In this document: piece by piece, positions 33,122-43,689 of the stretch
How positions within the stretch are numbered: the first letter of the stretch is position 1
Layout of the letters: every line of letters begins with the position of its first letter
Source: Zygnema cylindricum
Lineage: Eukaryota > Streptophyta > Zygnematophyceae > Zygnematales > Zygnemataceae
DNA length: 64,000 bases
Assembly (NCBI GenBank): GCA_037447655.1
Contig: JBBHKE010003237.1
Location: forward strand, 25,953 to 89,952
Direction: 5' to 3'
Notes under the pieces: model-generated
Seen by the model: only the letters and a program-made list of their open reading frames with translations
Database searches by the model: none
What the model was told of the DNA's origin: nothing
Made by a program: the position numbers and the translations under genes

Positions 33122-34999
33122 ATGGAGCCCATAGAATTTCAGGTTATGGGCCCACCATCTAGGTTGCCTATGTTCGATGGAACAGACTTCACTTATTGGG
33201 AGTTTACGATGGAGGGATTACTTTTCGAAAAGCACTTGTGGGGAATTGTTTCGGGACAAGTGAGGTGTCCGCCACCGGGCTTTGGAGGAGATCACTATGG
33301 AGAATCATCTGGGGCTGCCCAGAAAACCAACCGGAGTTCAGGTGCAACGGAAGGTGAAGGGAAGATCATTACCGTGGAAGGGGAAATAGGGGAGAAGGAT
33401 AAAGGGACACCTATGGTGAGGGGAGCTAGGCTCTCGCCTACGGTTCCACTTGTGGGGGTTATAACTGAACCAAAAACTGAAGAAAATGATAGAAAAATTT
33501 GGGAATATAAAAACACTATAGCAAAACATCTCATACTTAGATATGTGTCTAAGTCTATAGCTATCACTCTTTTAAATCTAACCAAGTCGTCGGAAATTTG
33601 GGACACACTAATTCAGATTTATAAGAGTGAGACTATACAGAGGCAGCAGTTAGTAAGACAAGAGATATAGGCCTATGTTTATAAAGGCGGTAGCATGATA
33701 GAGTTTTGCAATGATATTGCTGGGTTATATGTTGAGCTTGCTAGTACGGGATATGTAGAATCTGAGGAGAGAAAGATTAATACACTAATCATAAAGCTTC
33801 CATATGAGTACGAAGACATCATTTACAGTATGCACGGAATGGATGTCTCCTCGTGGACTTGGAGCATTACCATGGGAATAATTCTTGTGAGAGAAAGCAC
33901 TTTGGAGCTTCGTAGGGGAAGTGAAAGGGTGACTGCATTTACAGCTGGTGGTGACTGGCGGAAGCGTGATGTGAGGAACGGCGGTGACGAGCGGAAGCGT
34001 GATGAAAGGAAGAAGGACAAAGGTAAACCTTATCGGAACCTCGGTGGAAAGAGAGGGAGAGGAAAAGAAAGGGGAGCTTTGAAACAAGGGGTTTGCTTCG
34101 CTTGTAGGAAACCGGGTCACTATATGGAGGAGTGTCCTCGTTTGGAAGAACTTAGAAGTTGGAGTGTGAATGAGGAGGAAGAAGGGGAAGAGGAGAAAGA
34201 GGATGAAAAAATCTTGGAGCTTCTTCACATTGGTAGAATGGAGAAGAGAGAAAAGTACACAGAAATTCCACGAAGGCAACAGTGTGCTTTTGGAGGTATA
34301 AGGGAAGTAAAGAGAGAGGAGGTACTTGAGGATGTGGAGGAGTGTAAAGTGTATGACTTAGAAATGAGAAAGTCAGAACTAGGATCAATAAGTGAAAACG
34401 GGAAAAATAAAATTAATGAGGATAATTTTATAGGTAGTTTGGAATTAGAAAACTGGTCGGAAAGGGAGACTTCAACGGATTACGAGGAAAGGGGAGAAGT
34501 GAAACTAGAAGGGGTTTTAAAGGATAAGGGAGAAGAGGAATATTTAATGAAAGGTTTAGGGGAGGATAAATATTTATTGGGAATAAATTTAGAAAGTGAG
34601 AGTGGAAAGAAATCCATGGGAGAGAGTGAGGAAAGTTCATGTTTTGGGGTTAATGGGTTTGACATCACTAAAGGGAGTGATGACATTTATGAAGGTGTGC
34701 CTGTAAAAGGGTTAGCCTCAGGATGTGTGTTGCAGATTGGAGATGGGGCTGGCTGTTTGAATTGCAAGAGGGAAATCGGATTTAGTGTGGATGGAAAAGA
34801 GGTGAGGTGGATAAAAACTTTGCTCGGATTTATAATAAGTGGGATGCTAAATGAAATGTGTGATGCAATTATTATTTCATTTCATCTAATGCATTGTTTT
34901 AAATACGAGAGCATAATTCTTAAGTTATATAAAAGGAAAAAGAAAAGAAAAAGGAAAAAGGGGAGGGAGTGTTTTGTTTATTTTGTTTGTAATAGTTGA
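33122..34999 (+). CDS. C1 Gag fused to remnants of RT and RNase H
   Basis: One 626-codon frame from the LTR-borne ATG, broken only by TAG at 33668-33670, where relatives have a Lys/Glu-rich VKEYVYKGG sequence. N-terminus MEPIEFQVMGPPSRLPMFDG..YWEF is the Gag signature. CCHC knuckle CFACRKPGHYMEEC is near 34097-34138, then Glu-rich linker and EIPRRQQCAFGGIRE, which in autonomous relatives leads into the protease. Here protease and integrase are gone. Short pieces follow in frame: MKGLGEDKYLLGINLE (compare RT MKDLGEAKYILGIQVE) and ASGCVLQIGDGAGCLNCKRE..VRWIKTLLG (compare RNase H). The tail is strongly basic (KRKKKRKRKK). No YVDD or DSG is present. Probably a structural Gag; enzymes must come from other elements. 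Confidence 0.85.
33142..33156 (+). other. C1 primer-binding site, half-tRNA type
   Basis: GGTTATGGGCCCACC, a perfect 15-base complement of the tRNAi-Met anticodon arm, starts at the base after the LTR. Confidence 0.92.
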
Positions 35000-35012
35000 A
35001 AGGAAGTAGACT

Positions 35013-35027
35013 AGAAAATAAGGGGAG
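35013..35027 (+). other. C1 polypurine tract
   Basis: AGAAAATAAGGGGAG directly precedes the 3' LTR and is the same tract as in family A. Confidence 0.9.
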
Positions 35028-36339
35028 TGTTGATATTTGGGTATTTTCTAGGTCTTTATTAGATAGAAAAGAGTAGAGGCAGTCTGCCCCTGACTCCCTT
35101 CTCCAAGCCCCCACACTTGTCGTAGTCACTGAAGGCTGGAAAGGGAGCTAGAGCCATGGCTGCCTAGGCTCTCCAGAGAGACAAGAATAGATAATAAAGG
35201 TATGTTTACCAAAAAGGCAGTTGACGGACCCAGGAATTGATCCTGGTACCTACCGTCGGTGAATCATCCCATAGGAGTTAGCTTTGTCCATTTAGTCTAG
35301 GACCAGTGCTAGAACATATAGGGTTTGATAGATATTTATATAGTTACAGGTAGGGAATTCCATTTAACTGGGTTACGGTCTATAGAACATAGAATCAGTT
35401 GTACTATTAGTACCGGACGAAACAAATAGTACAGACATTTGTTTCGACGGTTCGTATTTAATCTCTATATGAATCGGACGGCCGTGGTTAGCGCCGGTCT
35501 CGAGGAAAGGACAATTTGGCGGTTTGCGGACTCCGCCACTCCGGATGACACGTGGCAACAACGTACTGGATTACGGAATTTACGGAACGGCAAAAAAACA
35601 AATCCGGAAGTGACAAATGTCGCACTATGGCGACATCGTACAATGTACGTACAGAAAGTACTCCGGCACTAGTACTTTCTTGTACGGTACCGTTTTCTGA
35701 CGCGGCATGACCTGGCGCCACGTGGAGAGATAAGATTTGGAGGCAGGAATTCCGGAGAATACAAGAGCGAATCCAGATAGGACAATTGTTGACTTTTGAG
35801 CCATGTCGTACGATGTCCGTACAAAAGGTACACCGCCATCTGTACCTTTATGTACTATACAGTAATGTGATTCGTCCGTACCTCACTACTAGAGGGTTTA
35901 GAGAGGGGTTTAGAACTTAGAATATTTTTTGGTAGGTAGTTGCCTCTCCCAGAGAGCACCTTGTATAAATGTCAAACTTTGGCCAGCCATAACTATCAAT
36001 TCAGTTGACCAAATTCAGTGATTCTTGTTGCTGCGGACTCAGGGGAGTCCAGGCTACACAGGGGTGTAGTCGGTCAGAGTTTTTGCCTGCCTGGGTGGCT
36101 GCATTTCTAAGGGAAAGTCAAAGTGGGGAATGTTATCCTATACTCATATTCTAACATTGCATTCTGTAGTGAAACTGAGCACACAGAGAGTCTTACTTCA
36201 CAGGGGTGAAGCTGTAATGGGGTTCTGATTGTCAAGGGGTCAATCATTTGGGTTTATATTAACTTGGAGTCGGCACTATCTAGATTAGCTTCCTTTGGAC
36301 CTGCGAATTCTGTGTGGCAATGGAGCCCATAGAATTTCA
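35028..36339 (+). repeat. C1 3' LTR (1312 bp)
   Basis: Nearly identical to 31831-33141. Substitutions are visible for instance at the TACAGACA, CTCCGGATG and CTACACAGGGG sites, plus a one-base A insertion. It is followed by the duplicated ATAGG and the F RNase H. Confidence 0.96.
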
Positions 36340-36344
36340 ATAGG

Positions 36345-37057
36345 TGTCATTGTTAGCGAGCATTTAGAGTCAAGGGAGAATAATTATATGACACAAATAC
36401 CTTACAGACAGATAGTGGGAAGCTTAATATATTTCATGAACTGTACTCGTCCTGACATTGCTGGAGCAGTCGGGGTACTGAGCAAGAGTCTAGAGAATCC
36501 GAGAAAATCTGATTTATATGCAACAAGGAGAGTCTTAAGATATTTGGCAGGAACAAAAGACCTCAAACTCACAGTAGGCGGAGGAGAAGTGAAGCTGCAA
36601 ACGTGGAGTGATGCAAGCTATGGCAACATGCCAAGCCGGAAATCCATCACGAGATTCGTTTTGCAATTTGGGAACGGAAACATGCTGCTGGAGCAGCAAA
36701 CTTCAAAAGGTCACAGCGCAGTCGATAATGGAGTCAGAATATATGGCAGCAAGCTCGGCCCTCAAATAACTCTTATGGGTAAAATCCATATTGCTAGAAT
36801 AAGGATACATCCAGGTTGGGCCGCAGGTGATCTGGTGTGATAACCAGGCTGCCATTCTCATTGCCTCTAACCCAAGTCATAACTTCAAGAGTAAGCACAT
36901 AGATGTACGATTACAATTTGTAACAGAAAAAGTGTTCTCTAGGGCTATCAAATTATGCTATCTGCCAGACGCAAGAATGGTTGGTGATATGCTTACTAAA
37001 GCTCTTCTTACTCCCAAGCTGAAGTATTATAGGGAGGCAGTAGGATTCGGTGAATAG
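36345..37057 (+). pseudogene. F RNase H (3' part of pol)
   Basis: It continues F after C1: YRQIVGSLIYFMNCTRPDIA, TWSDASYGNMPSRKSITRF, then after a frameshift near 36690 an open stretch 36827-37057 with WCDNQAAILIASNPSHNFKSK and MVGDMLTKALLTPKLKYYRE. Catalytic Asp residues are visible. It is the C-terminal end of a Copia Pol, ending at a stop near 37057. Confidence 0.9.
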
Positions 37058-37261
37058 ATAACTAGCTCCACAGCGATACTGCCATGTTGCGCTAGTCCAC
37101 AATCAGGGTGTATTGGGACTAGGTGACTAGTTCATCTACGGCGCTGCTATGTTGCTATGTTGCGCTGTTATGCTGTCATGTTGCGCTTAGTATGACATCG
37201 TAGTTGCGCGGCTTTGACATCACAACTACGCTCATACACTGAGTCTAAAGTTTTAGAGGAG
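37058..37261 (+). other. F 3' spacer and polypurine tract
   Basis: 204 bases between pol and the LTR. It is rich in GCTGCTATGTTGCGC-like units (37070-37200) and ends with the purine tract AAGTTTTAGAGGAG (37248-37261). No frame is supported. Confidence 0.7.
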
Positions 37262-38149
37262 TGTTGATTTTGGAAAACTTTAAGTCTCAGTAAATTAGTG
37301 TGACGACGAAATGTAGTAATCTGTAACGTATGTTCACAAGGACATCACATGAGTGTAGTACAGGACAACGCAGCTGCTATGCAAACAGAGCAGCGCAGCA
37401 CCGCAGCTGCTATGCAGATAGAGCTGCGCAGCAGCGAAGCTGGGACATAAACAGGACAAACGTAGCTGCGGTTACTTTAGATATGATCCGTACAGACAAC
37501 GCAGCTACTGTTATCTTGGATATGATTCAGTACGGGACACCGCATCCGCGGGTGATATGAATGTGATTCGGTACGGGACAACGCAGCTGCGATTGATATG
37601 AATCAAGTCAACAGACAAGATTCATAAGAGTATCACAAGTGACTTAACAGACAAGTATTTGTACAGTCACTTAATATAGATTCTGCGTAATATTGACTAT
37701 ACGATGATAGATTAGGTTGGCAAGATTAGGAACACGTAGATCTCTGAAATTGGGTTGATTTTGGACGTACCTCTTAGGTACACTTGTATCGGCGCTAGAA
37801 CACCAAGAGTATAAGACTTAGGACTTAGAGCATTTTATGGATCCAGACTTCCAAGAAGTAAACTGCAGACAATTTTTGGGAAACTTTTGAGTATTATATC
37901 TTGAGTGTTGTCGGGTCAATTGTGCTGAAACTTTGGGAGTTCTCACTGTTTATGCTACTCTATATTCTGATACAGTTTTGTGAGGTTTGGATGCTTGTAT
38001 AAGATTTCGTGAGCACTGTAAAACAGTTGTTTGATAGGATTCTTGATAGCTTCTGAGAGTGTATCATGTCTACTTCTACTACTACTGCTGCTCCTCCACC
38101 TGCACCGATGGTTGTTCTTTCCACCTGCACCGGTGGTTGTAGAACAACA
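37262..38149 (+). repeat. F 3' LTR (888 bp)
   Basis: It starts TGTTGATTTTGGAAAAC and ends GTTGTAGAACAACA. Repeated ACGCAGCTGC-type units lie at about 37365-37590. The gag ATG at 38066-38068 opens a Thr/Pro-rich leader (MSTSTTTAAPPPAP). A 25-bp tandem duplication (38096-38120, 38121-38145) shifts that leader out of frame in this copy. CAACA at the end matches the H, S2 and S4 ends. Confidence 0.88.
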
Positions 38150-39257
38150 GTTCCTACCAAGGCTACTCTCTCATCTTTGATTGCTACCTTTTTTCCCATT
38201 CTTTTGTAAAATTTCAAATCCTTTCATTTCAGCCACCGAAGTGGAAAACATTTTTTTCTTAAATTTTGGGATATAGAGAACATCATGTAGGGTTCTCTTT
38301 ACAGTCTGACCATTGATGTCACATGCTAACTCCACGCTTCCCTTTGCCGTAGCCACCACACCGTTATCATCCGCGTAATAAATTTGACGAGTGGGAATTG
38401 GAGTAAGGGTTTTGAAGTAAGCTCGGTTGCCACACATGTGAGAAGAGCACCAGGAATCCATAATCCACCCGTTCTCTTGAGGTCCCTCCATGAGATCTTT
38501 CGCAAGAGCAAAGAATTCATCGTCATCCGATTGCGGAAATCTGACCACATCGTCTTTTTCTTCCGCTGGATTATCTTGTTCCATCTCGTCGATTGCAAAG
38601 AAAGCCGCATTTTTAATCGGCAGTTTTGATGCCGGAAATTTTGGTGATGAATCCTCCGATCGCACCTTCCATCTCGCACGATAAATTCCTATTTCCCATG
38701 CTTTTATAAATGTCGGATACAGCCGGAAAACTTGACCTTGACCAAAATAATAGACACATCTATCATATTACTTATAATTCGGATTAGGAGTAAAATTCCT
38801 ATTTCCTGAAAAATCTTGCTGACCTATATGTCTGAGCATTGTAAGCTACTGCTGAATGTCCTCCATTCAATGCAATGTGATTTCCCTCTTCCTCTAGCAT
38901 GTAAGCTTCGGCTACAGCTATATTCCATCTACTCTTCTCTAACCTCTTTAACTGTTCCGAAGCTCTTTTATATTTAGTAGGAATCCCTCTCATTAAAATC
39001 ATTGCTTGATGATAGGGAGGAAAATTCCCCCCGGAGCATGCATTTTCCGACAACAAAAGTTAGAAACCACTACAGTATGATTTCATACCACCCCGGTATA
39101 TTTATAATCCCAAATTTTTCCAGCAGTTATAACCGCATTCTGCTCAATAGCTATGAAATGAGATTCTCTCAAACTCTTCCATAATTCAGATGCCGTAGTG
39201 ATATGGTTTTATGTCATATTTAAGTCTTCCTAAAAAATAAATGTGAGAACAGGCAAT
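38150..39257 (-). pseudogene. H gag (C-terminal part) and protease
   Basis: Gag middle region 39056-38799 (FPPYHQAMILMRGIPTKYKR..SRWNIAVAEAYMLEEE) is preceded by WDYKYTGVV near 39090-39130. The linker is acidic (EMEQDNPAEEKDDVVRFPQ). Protease 38665-38171 shows GWIMDSWCSSHMCGN: the family's DSGASSHM is DSWCSSHM, so the Gly and Ala are lost. YIPKFKKKMFSTSVAEMKGFEIL follows, then a frameshift and KVAIKDERVALVGT up to the F junction. It is inactive. Confidence 0.85.
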
Positions 39258-39262
39258 GCATC

Positions 39263-40317
39263 TGAAACTGTGAGACCTCCATAACTCCTCAGAGTGGACA
39301 GCTTCCAACAAGCCTCTAGGATAACCCTAACCCCTTTGTGTTACAGCAAAAATAATTGCCACCTTGGCAGAAAATAACTCTGACCAACTTCACCCCTCTG
39401 AACGCAAGACTCCCATTAGTCGATAACAAAAAGAATCTCTGAATTTGCTCCCTTGAGCAGTAATTTATGGAGGGTCAAAGTTGACCTTTTGTACAGAAGC
39501 TCTCTGGGAGAGAGGGTCCTATCTTCTAATTTTTCTAAGTCCTATCTCTCTCACAGACTCTATCTACCGATGTACGGAGCCAATCAGATTTCAGTTTGGT
39601 ACACAAAAGTACAGCTGTCGGTGTACTTTCTGTACGCACACTATACGACATGGCCTTAATGTCGACACGTGGTATGTCCGGATTCGCTCCCTTAATCTTC
39701 CGAGATGCAGCAATCCAATGTCATTCCGCCACGTGTCATCCGATGTGGCGATGACCACAAACCGCCGAAATCCTCATCCGCGATCTCGGAGTTAATTCCG
39801 GCCGTCCGATTAAATTCACATTTAATCGTAGCTGTAATAAATACATGCGCGGTATTCGTTTCACTAAAGAAATAAATGCGCGGTATTGGTTTCGTATCCG
39901 TATCGGAATCCGCAATTTTACATTTACTGGATATATGTCTCCCGTAAACAGTTACAGTTAAATGAACTATCCTACGTTTAAATGTTTAAATAATTATCAA
40001 ACCCTATAGTACGTAACACTACTTCTAGACTTAACGGCTATGGCTAACGGCAACCGGCTGTCTTCCGGCCGGTAGGTAACACGATGAAAACCTATGGCCG
40101 GCACATATCTTTTAGTAAATAAAACCACTAACTAAAATATATTTTCGCGTAAACCTCTGGATAGCCTAGGTAGCCATGGCTCTAACTCCCTCTCCAATTT
40201 CTCAGTGACTGCGACAAGTTTGAGAGTTGGAGAGAGAAGTTAGAGGTAGACTGCCTTGGCTTCTTTCTTATTTCTATCAGACCTAGAAAATACTTTAAAA
40301 GACCATTAATTTCTAAA
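39263..40317 (-). repeat. A3 3' LTR (1055 bp)
   Basis: On the minus strand it starts TTTAGAAATTAATGG (the TG of TGTAG is mutated) and ends CTCACAGTTTCA. The usual family-A landmarks are present. The polypurine tract (plus-strand CTCCCCTTATTTTCT, 40318-40332) is adjacent. Confidence 0.93.
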
Positions 40318-40330
40318 CTCCCCTTATTTT

Positions 40331-42606
40331 CTAGTCAATCTTTAATTTCATACCACAATTTTCCCTGCAGAAAATTAGCTTAGGGGAAGGCACAAGTTTG
40401 GTCATCATATCTGCTACCATCTCACTATCTGGTCGGTACTCTAAACTAATTATTTTGTTTTCTACTTTCTCTCTAACAAAGCTGAGTCCAATGTCCATGT
40501 GTTTAGCTTTAAAATGATGTTTAGGATTGGCAGAAATAGCAATCGCTGCCTGATTATCACAAAAAAAATTATGCACACCACTCTTAAGGTGACCAAGCTC
40601 ACCAAGCAAAGACTTGACCCACATCAATTCTTTTACAGCAGAGCAAGAGGCCATATACTTAGCCTCCATGGTGGACTGAGCAATAACTTTTTGTTGTTTG
40701 CTACTCCAACTGCAAGCCCCATCACCCACATATAATACATATCCAGAAGTACATCTCCTCATCGGACCATCACCATAACTGGCATCACTCCAAGTAGTGA
40801 TGTCAGTATTCTCCCCACCCAAATGCAACCATAGATCCCTAGTTCCTATCAAATATCTAAGGACTCTCTTAGCTGCCTCCCAATCCCTCTTAGTGGGAGC
40901 ATTTAGACTTCTACTCAGCACTCCTACAGCTGCAGCTAAATCCGGTCGGGTAAAATTTATAAAATAGATTAGACTTCCCACTACTTGCCTGTAAGGAATA
41001 GTCTGCATGAACTTCTGTTCTTCATGATATAATTCCTCGTCTAAGACAATGACTCGTTCTTCCTCACTCCCCTCACTTCCCTTCTTCAACTCCATTGGAG
41101 TTGTACAACTATTAGCTTTATCCATTTGAAATTTTCAAGCATGTTCCCTATTGCTTCTTTTTGAGTCAATCTTATAATTTTTCTTTTTCGGTCTCTCTCT
41201 ACTTGAATTCCCAAAATATATTTTTCTTCCCCCATATCCTTCATTTAAAATCTCCCCTTAAGATCAGTTTTCAGTTTATTAATTTTTTCCATTGATTTAC
41301 TTAAGACAAGCAAATCATCAACATAAATCGCAATAAATATAAAACCTTCCTCATCTTCAAATACATAGATTGAGTAATCTGAGCTGATCTGGATATATCC
41401 CAAACCGGTAAGAAACTCATCAAGCTTGTTATTCCACTGTCGAGGCGCCTGTTTCAAACTATAAAGAGATTTAATCAGTCGGCATACCTTACTCTCCTCT
41501 CCTTCCTCCACAAACCCTTCGGGTTGTAGAATAAAGATCTCCTCTTCCAATTCTCCATGCAAAAAGGTTGTCTTGATGTCCATCTGGTGCACTTCCATGT
41601 CTTCCGCTGCTGCCAGGTTGAGAAGTATGCGGACTGAGGGAAAACTGACCACCGAAGCAAAGGTTTCCTCGTAGTCAATTCCCTCCTTTTGTGTAAATCC
41701 CTTTGCCACTAATCGGGCCTTGTAGCGCTCGATTGTGTTATCCGGGTTCAGTTTTAATTTGTAAAAAACCTAGTTACAACCGATTGATTTTCGGTTAGGT
41801 GGACAATCCACCATCTCCCAAGTATCGGCTGCCATAATTGAGGCCATCTCCTCATTGATGGTTATCTTCCACCGGTTTGTTTCTGGACAAGTCATCGCCT
41901 CTCCATAAGTTTGAGGTTCATCTTGATGAGATAGTTTAGTTACCTTGTTATTAACCTGTTTTTCTTGTAGTCTTTTGCTACTTCTCCTTCCCCCCTCAAA
42001 ATCTGAGGCCGGAATAGATGGATCTCATGGATTCTTTCAAACAAACTCGGCTTCTCCCCTATCCCTTAATTACGGATCAATTTCCACCACGTCTTCCGCT
42101 TCGTTTAGAGTTATCACTGGAGTTTCCACAGCCGAGTCCTTTTCTGTCTGATTTGTACCTGCAAGAATGTCATCTTCTCTAAAACCTGGATAGTTAGAAA
42201 GCTCAAAGTCATCGGAATTTTCTGACTCAAATCTGATATTTACTGACTTTGTATATTTGAAGGGATCCACAAACTTTCCTTCATCCATAACTACTAGATG
42301 TTTTACTAAGATTATATCTTCCCTTTTTAGATCATAAACTCTATATCCTTTAACATCCTCATCATATCCTAATAAGTATCCCGGTTTTCCTTTAGAATCT
42401 AGCTTCCAATTAGACGAATCTGTTTTTAGATTGAATACTTGACTGCCGAAAACCTTTAAGTGAGATATGTCTGGTTTTCGGCCTGTCCATCTCTCATAAG
42501 GTGTTTGATCTTTTATAGCTGAAGTAAGAACTCTATTTTTGAGGTAATTAGCACAGTTCATTGCTTCTCCCCAAAACCTTTTTTCTATCTTCTTATCTGA
42601 CAACAT
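40331..42606 (-). pseudogene. A3 integrase end, reverse transcriptase and RNase H
   Basis: 42606-42070 is an open integrase C-terminus (KRFWGEAMNCANYLKNR, YERWTGRKPDISHLKVFGS). RT starts near 41950; after a stop and frameshift near 41765 it is open 41709-41245 with HQMDIKTTFLHGELEEEIFI and catalytic YVDD (41313-41324). A frameshift near 41245 and another near 41130 follow. RNase H is open 41125-40331 (TWSDASYGDGPMRRCTSGY, MEAKYMASC, FCDNQAAIAI, MVADMMTKLVPSPKLIFCRE). This is the longest intact RNase H domain in the window. Confidence 0.92.
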
Positions 42607-42690
42607 ACTTCTAGCACTATCACTTAGTGTTCTATTTAACCTTTTAGCTACCCCATTCTGTTCCGTGTTTTTTGGAACTGTCTTTTGGTG

Positions 42691-43680
42691 TTAGACCCCA
42701 TCTTCCCTCAGAAAATCCTCAAACTGGTTAGTAGTATACTCTCCACCATTGTCACTTCTTATTCTCTTGATTGGAGTTTCATGCAGTTTTTCGCTCCATG
42801 CTTTATATTGTCTAAAACAATCCTGAGCTTCTAACTTGTTTTTCAAAAAATACACTCGGGAATACCGAGACCAATCATTAGTGATAGTCATCAGAAATCT
42901 CTTCCCCCCTGGTGAGGGCACTTTAGCCGGTCCCCAAATATCAGTGTGTACTAGATCTAGATTTTTTTCTCCCATATAGGTGGTTGTTTTAGGAAAGGGT
43001 AATCTGTGTGTTTTACCTTGAGCACGTCCACTACAATCACTTATATTATCATTCTCACTAAACTTAATCCCTTCCACCACTCCCATCTTTTTCATCTCTC
43101 TTAACTTGTCTAGATTCACATGCCCAAGCCACTTATGCCACATCATAATATCATGAACACCAGCATAATAAAGTTTCTTCTTTTCATTACTTAAAACCAG
43201 CCTAAACATCCCATGGCTACCTTTCTCAACAATGAAATAGATATCCTCCTCAAAACTAGCAGTAAAGACTCCTTCCCTAGTGCTAGTTAAAAAACCCTTA
43301 TCATCTAATACGGATGTAGAGATGAGGTTTTTGTTCAGCCCCGGAATAAACAATACATCGCAGAATGTTACTATGGATGTCTTTCCTTCTACTAACACTT
43401 TCAAATCTACCGATCCTACAAGAGTAGTGGTGACTATCCTCCCATCCCCGTACTCTATCTCTACGGTGGGAAACTTTCTTATCTTAGTGAACAGGTGCCT
43501 ATCCTTACACATGTGCATGGAGGCAACTGAATCTACAATCCTGCTTGCTTCACCTTTCAATCCATCGTAAGCACATTTCTGCCTTCGTGGTATTTCAACC
43601 TCGTTTTTCACCTCCAACTCCTCATCTAAAAAAAGCTTTTCGTCCTCTTCCTCGGATTCTGCCTCATGTACCTGTGTCAC
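42691..43680 (-). pseudogene. A3 protease and integrase core
   Basis: A 329-codon open stretch: acidic linker, EIPRRQKCAYDGLKGEAS, protease with D-S-V-A in place of D-S-G-A (dead), KVLVEGKTSIVTF, GAG-pre-integrase MMWHKWLGHVNLDKLREMKK, a Zn motif reading CSGRAQGKTH (second Cys is Arg), HTDIWGPAKVPSPGGKRF and RSDNGGEYTTNQFEDFLRE. A TAG follows the last motif near 42690. The catalytic Glu motif NGVAKRLNRT shows Lys for Glu. Confidence 0.9.
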
Positions 43681-43689
43681 AAGGGCCTT

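Larger units (their letters stand above)
31831..33141 (+). repeat. C1 5' LTR (family C, 1311 bp)
   Basis: It starts TGTTGATATTTGGGTATTTTCTAGG and ends ATAGAATTTCA. Longer than A and B LTRs, with an extra segment before the end (about 32920-33110) containing a further AGGG-loop hairpin. The antisense T-arm-like hairpin is at 32024-32066. The gag ATG at 33122-33124 lies 20 bases from the end. Confidence 0.96.
31831..36339 (+). mobile_element. C1, young non-autonomous Copia-like element with gag and no functional pol
   Basis: LTRs 31831-33141 and 35028-36339 are flanked by ATAGG (31826-31830 and 36340-36344). The LTRs are 1311 and 1312 bp and differ at about 17 sites by my eye count (about 1.3%), the lowest divergence among the LTR pairs here. 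The 1886-bp interior has the half-tRNA primer site, one long gag-derived frame and the polypurine tract, but no protease, integrase or complete RT. It inserted between the RT and RNase H of F. Confidence 0.96.
28616..38149 (+). mobile_element. Copia element F, 5' truncated, split by C1
   Basis: The interior is 28616-31830 and 36340-37261, and the 3' LTR is 37262-38149. The 5' LTR and the gag start are missing. C1 and one ATAGG copy sit between RT and RNase H. At its right end F abuts the H protease/GAG-pre-integrase coding region (minus), so it inserted into H; the matching left flank is lost. Confidence 0.87.

Noticed and set aside
33785-34686. Several minus-strand frames of 60-164 codons rich in Ser/Leu/Phe
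   Set aside because: They mirror the Glu/Lys/Arg-rich C1 gag on the other strand, which removes stops by composition.
33122-34999. Envelope-like domain at the C-terminus of the C1 protein
   Set aside because: The hydrophobic stretch near 34850-34900 is short, follows RNase H-like text and ends in a basic run; RT/RNase H scraps explain it better.
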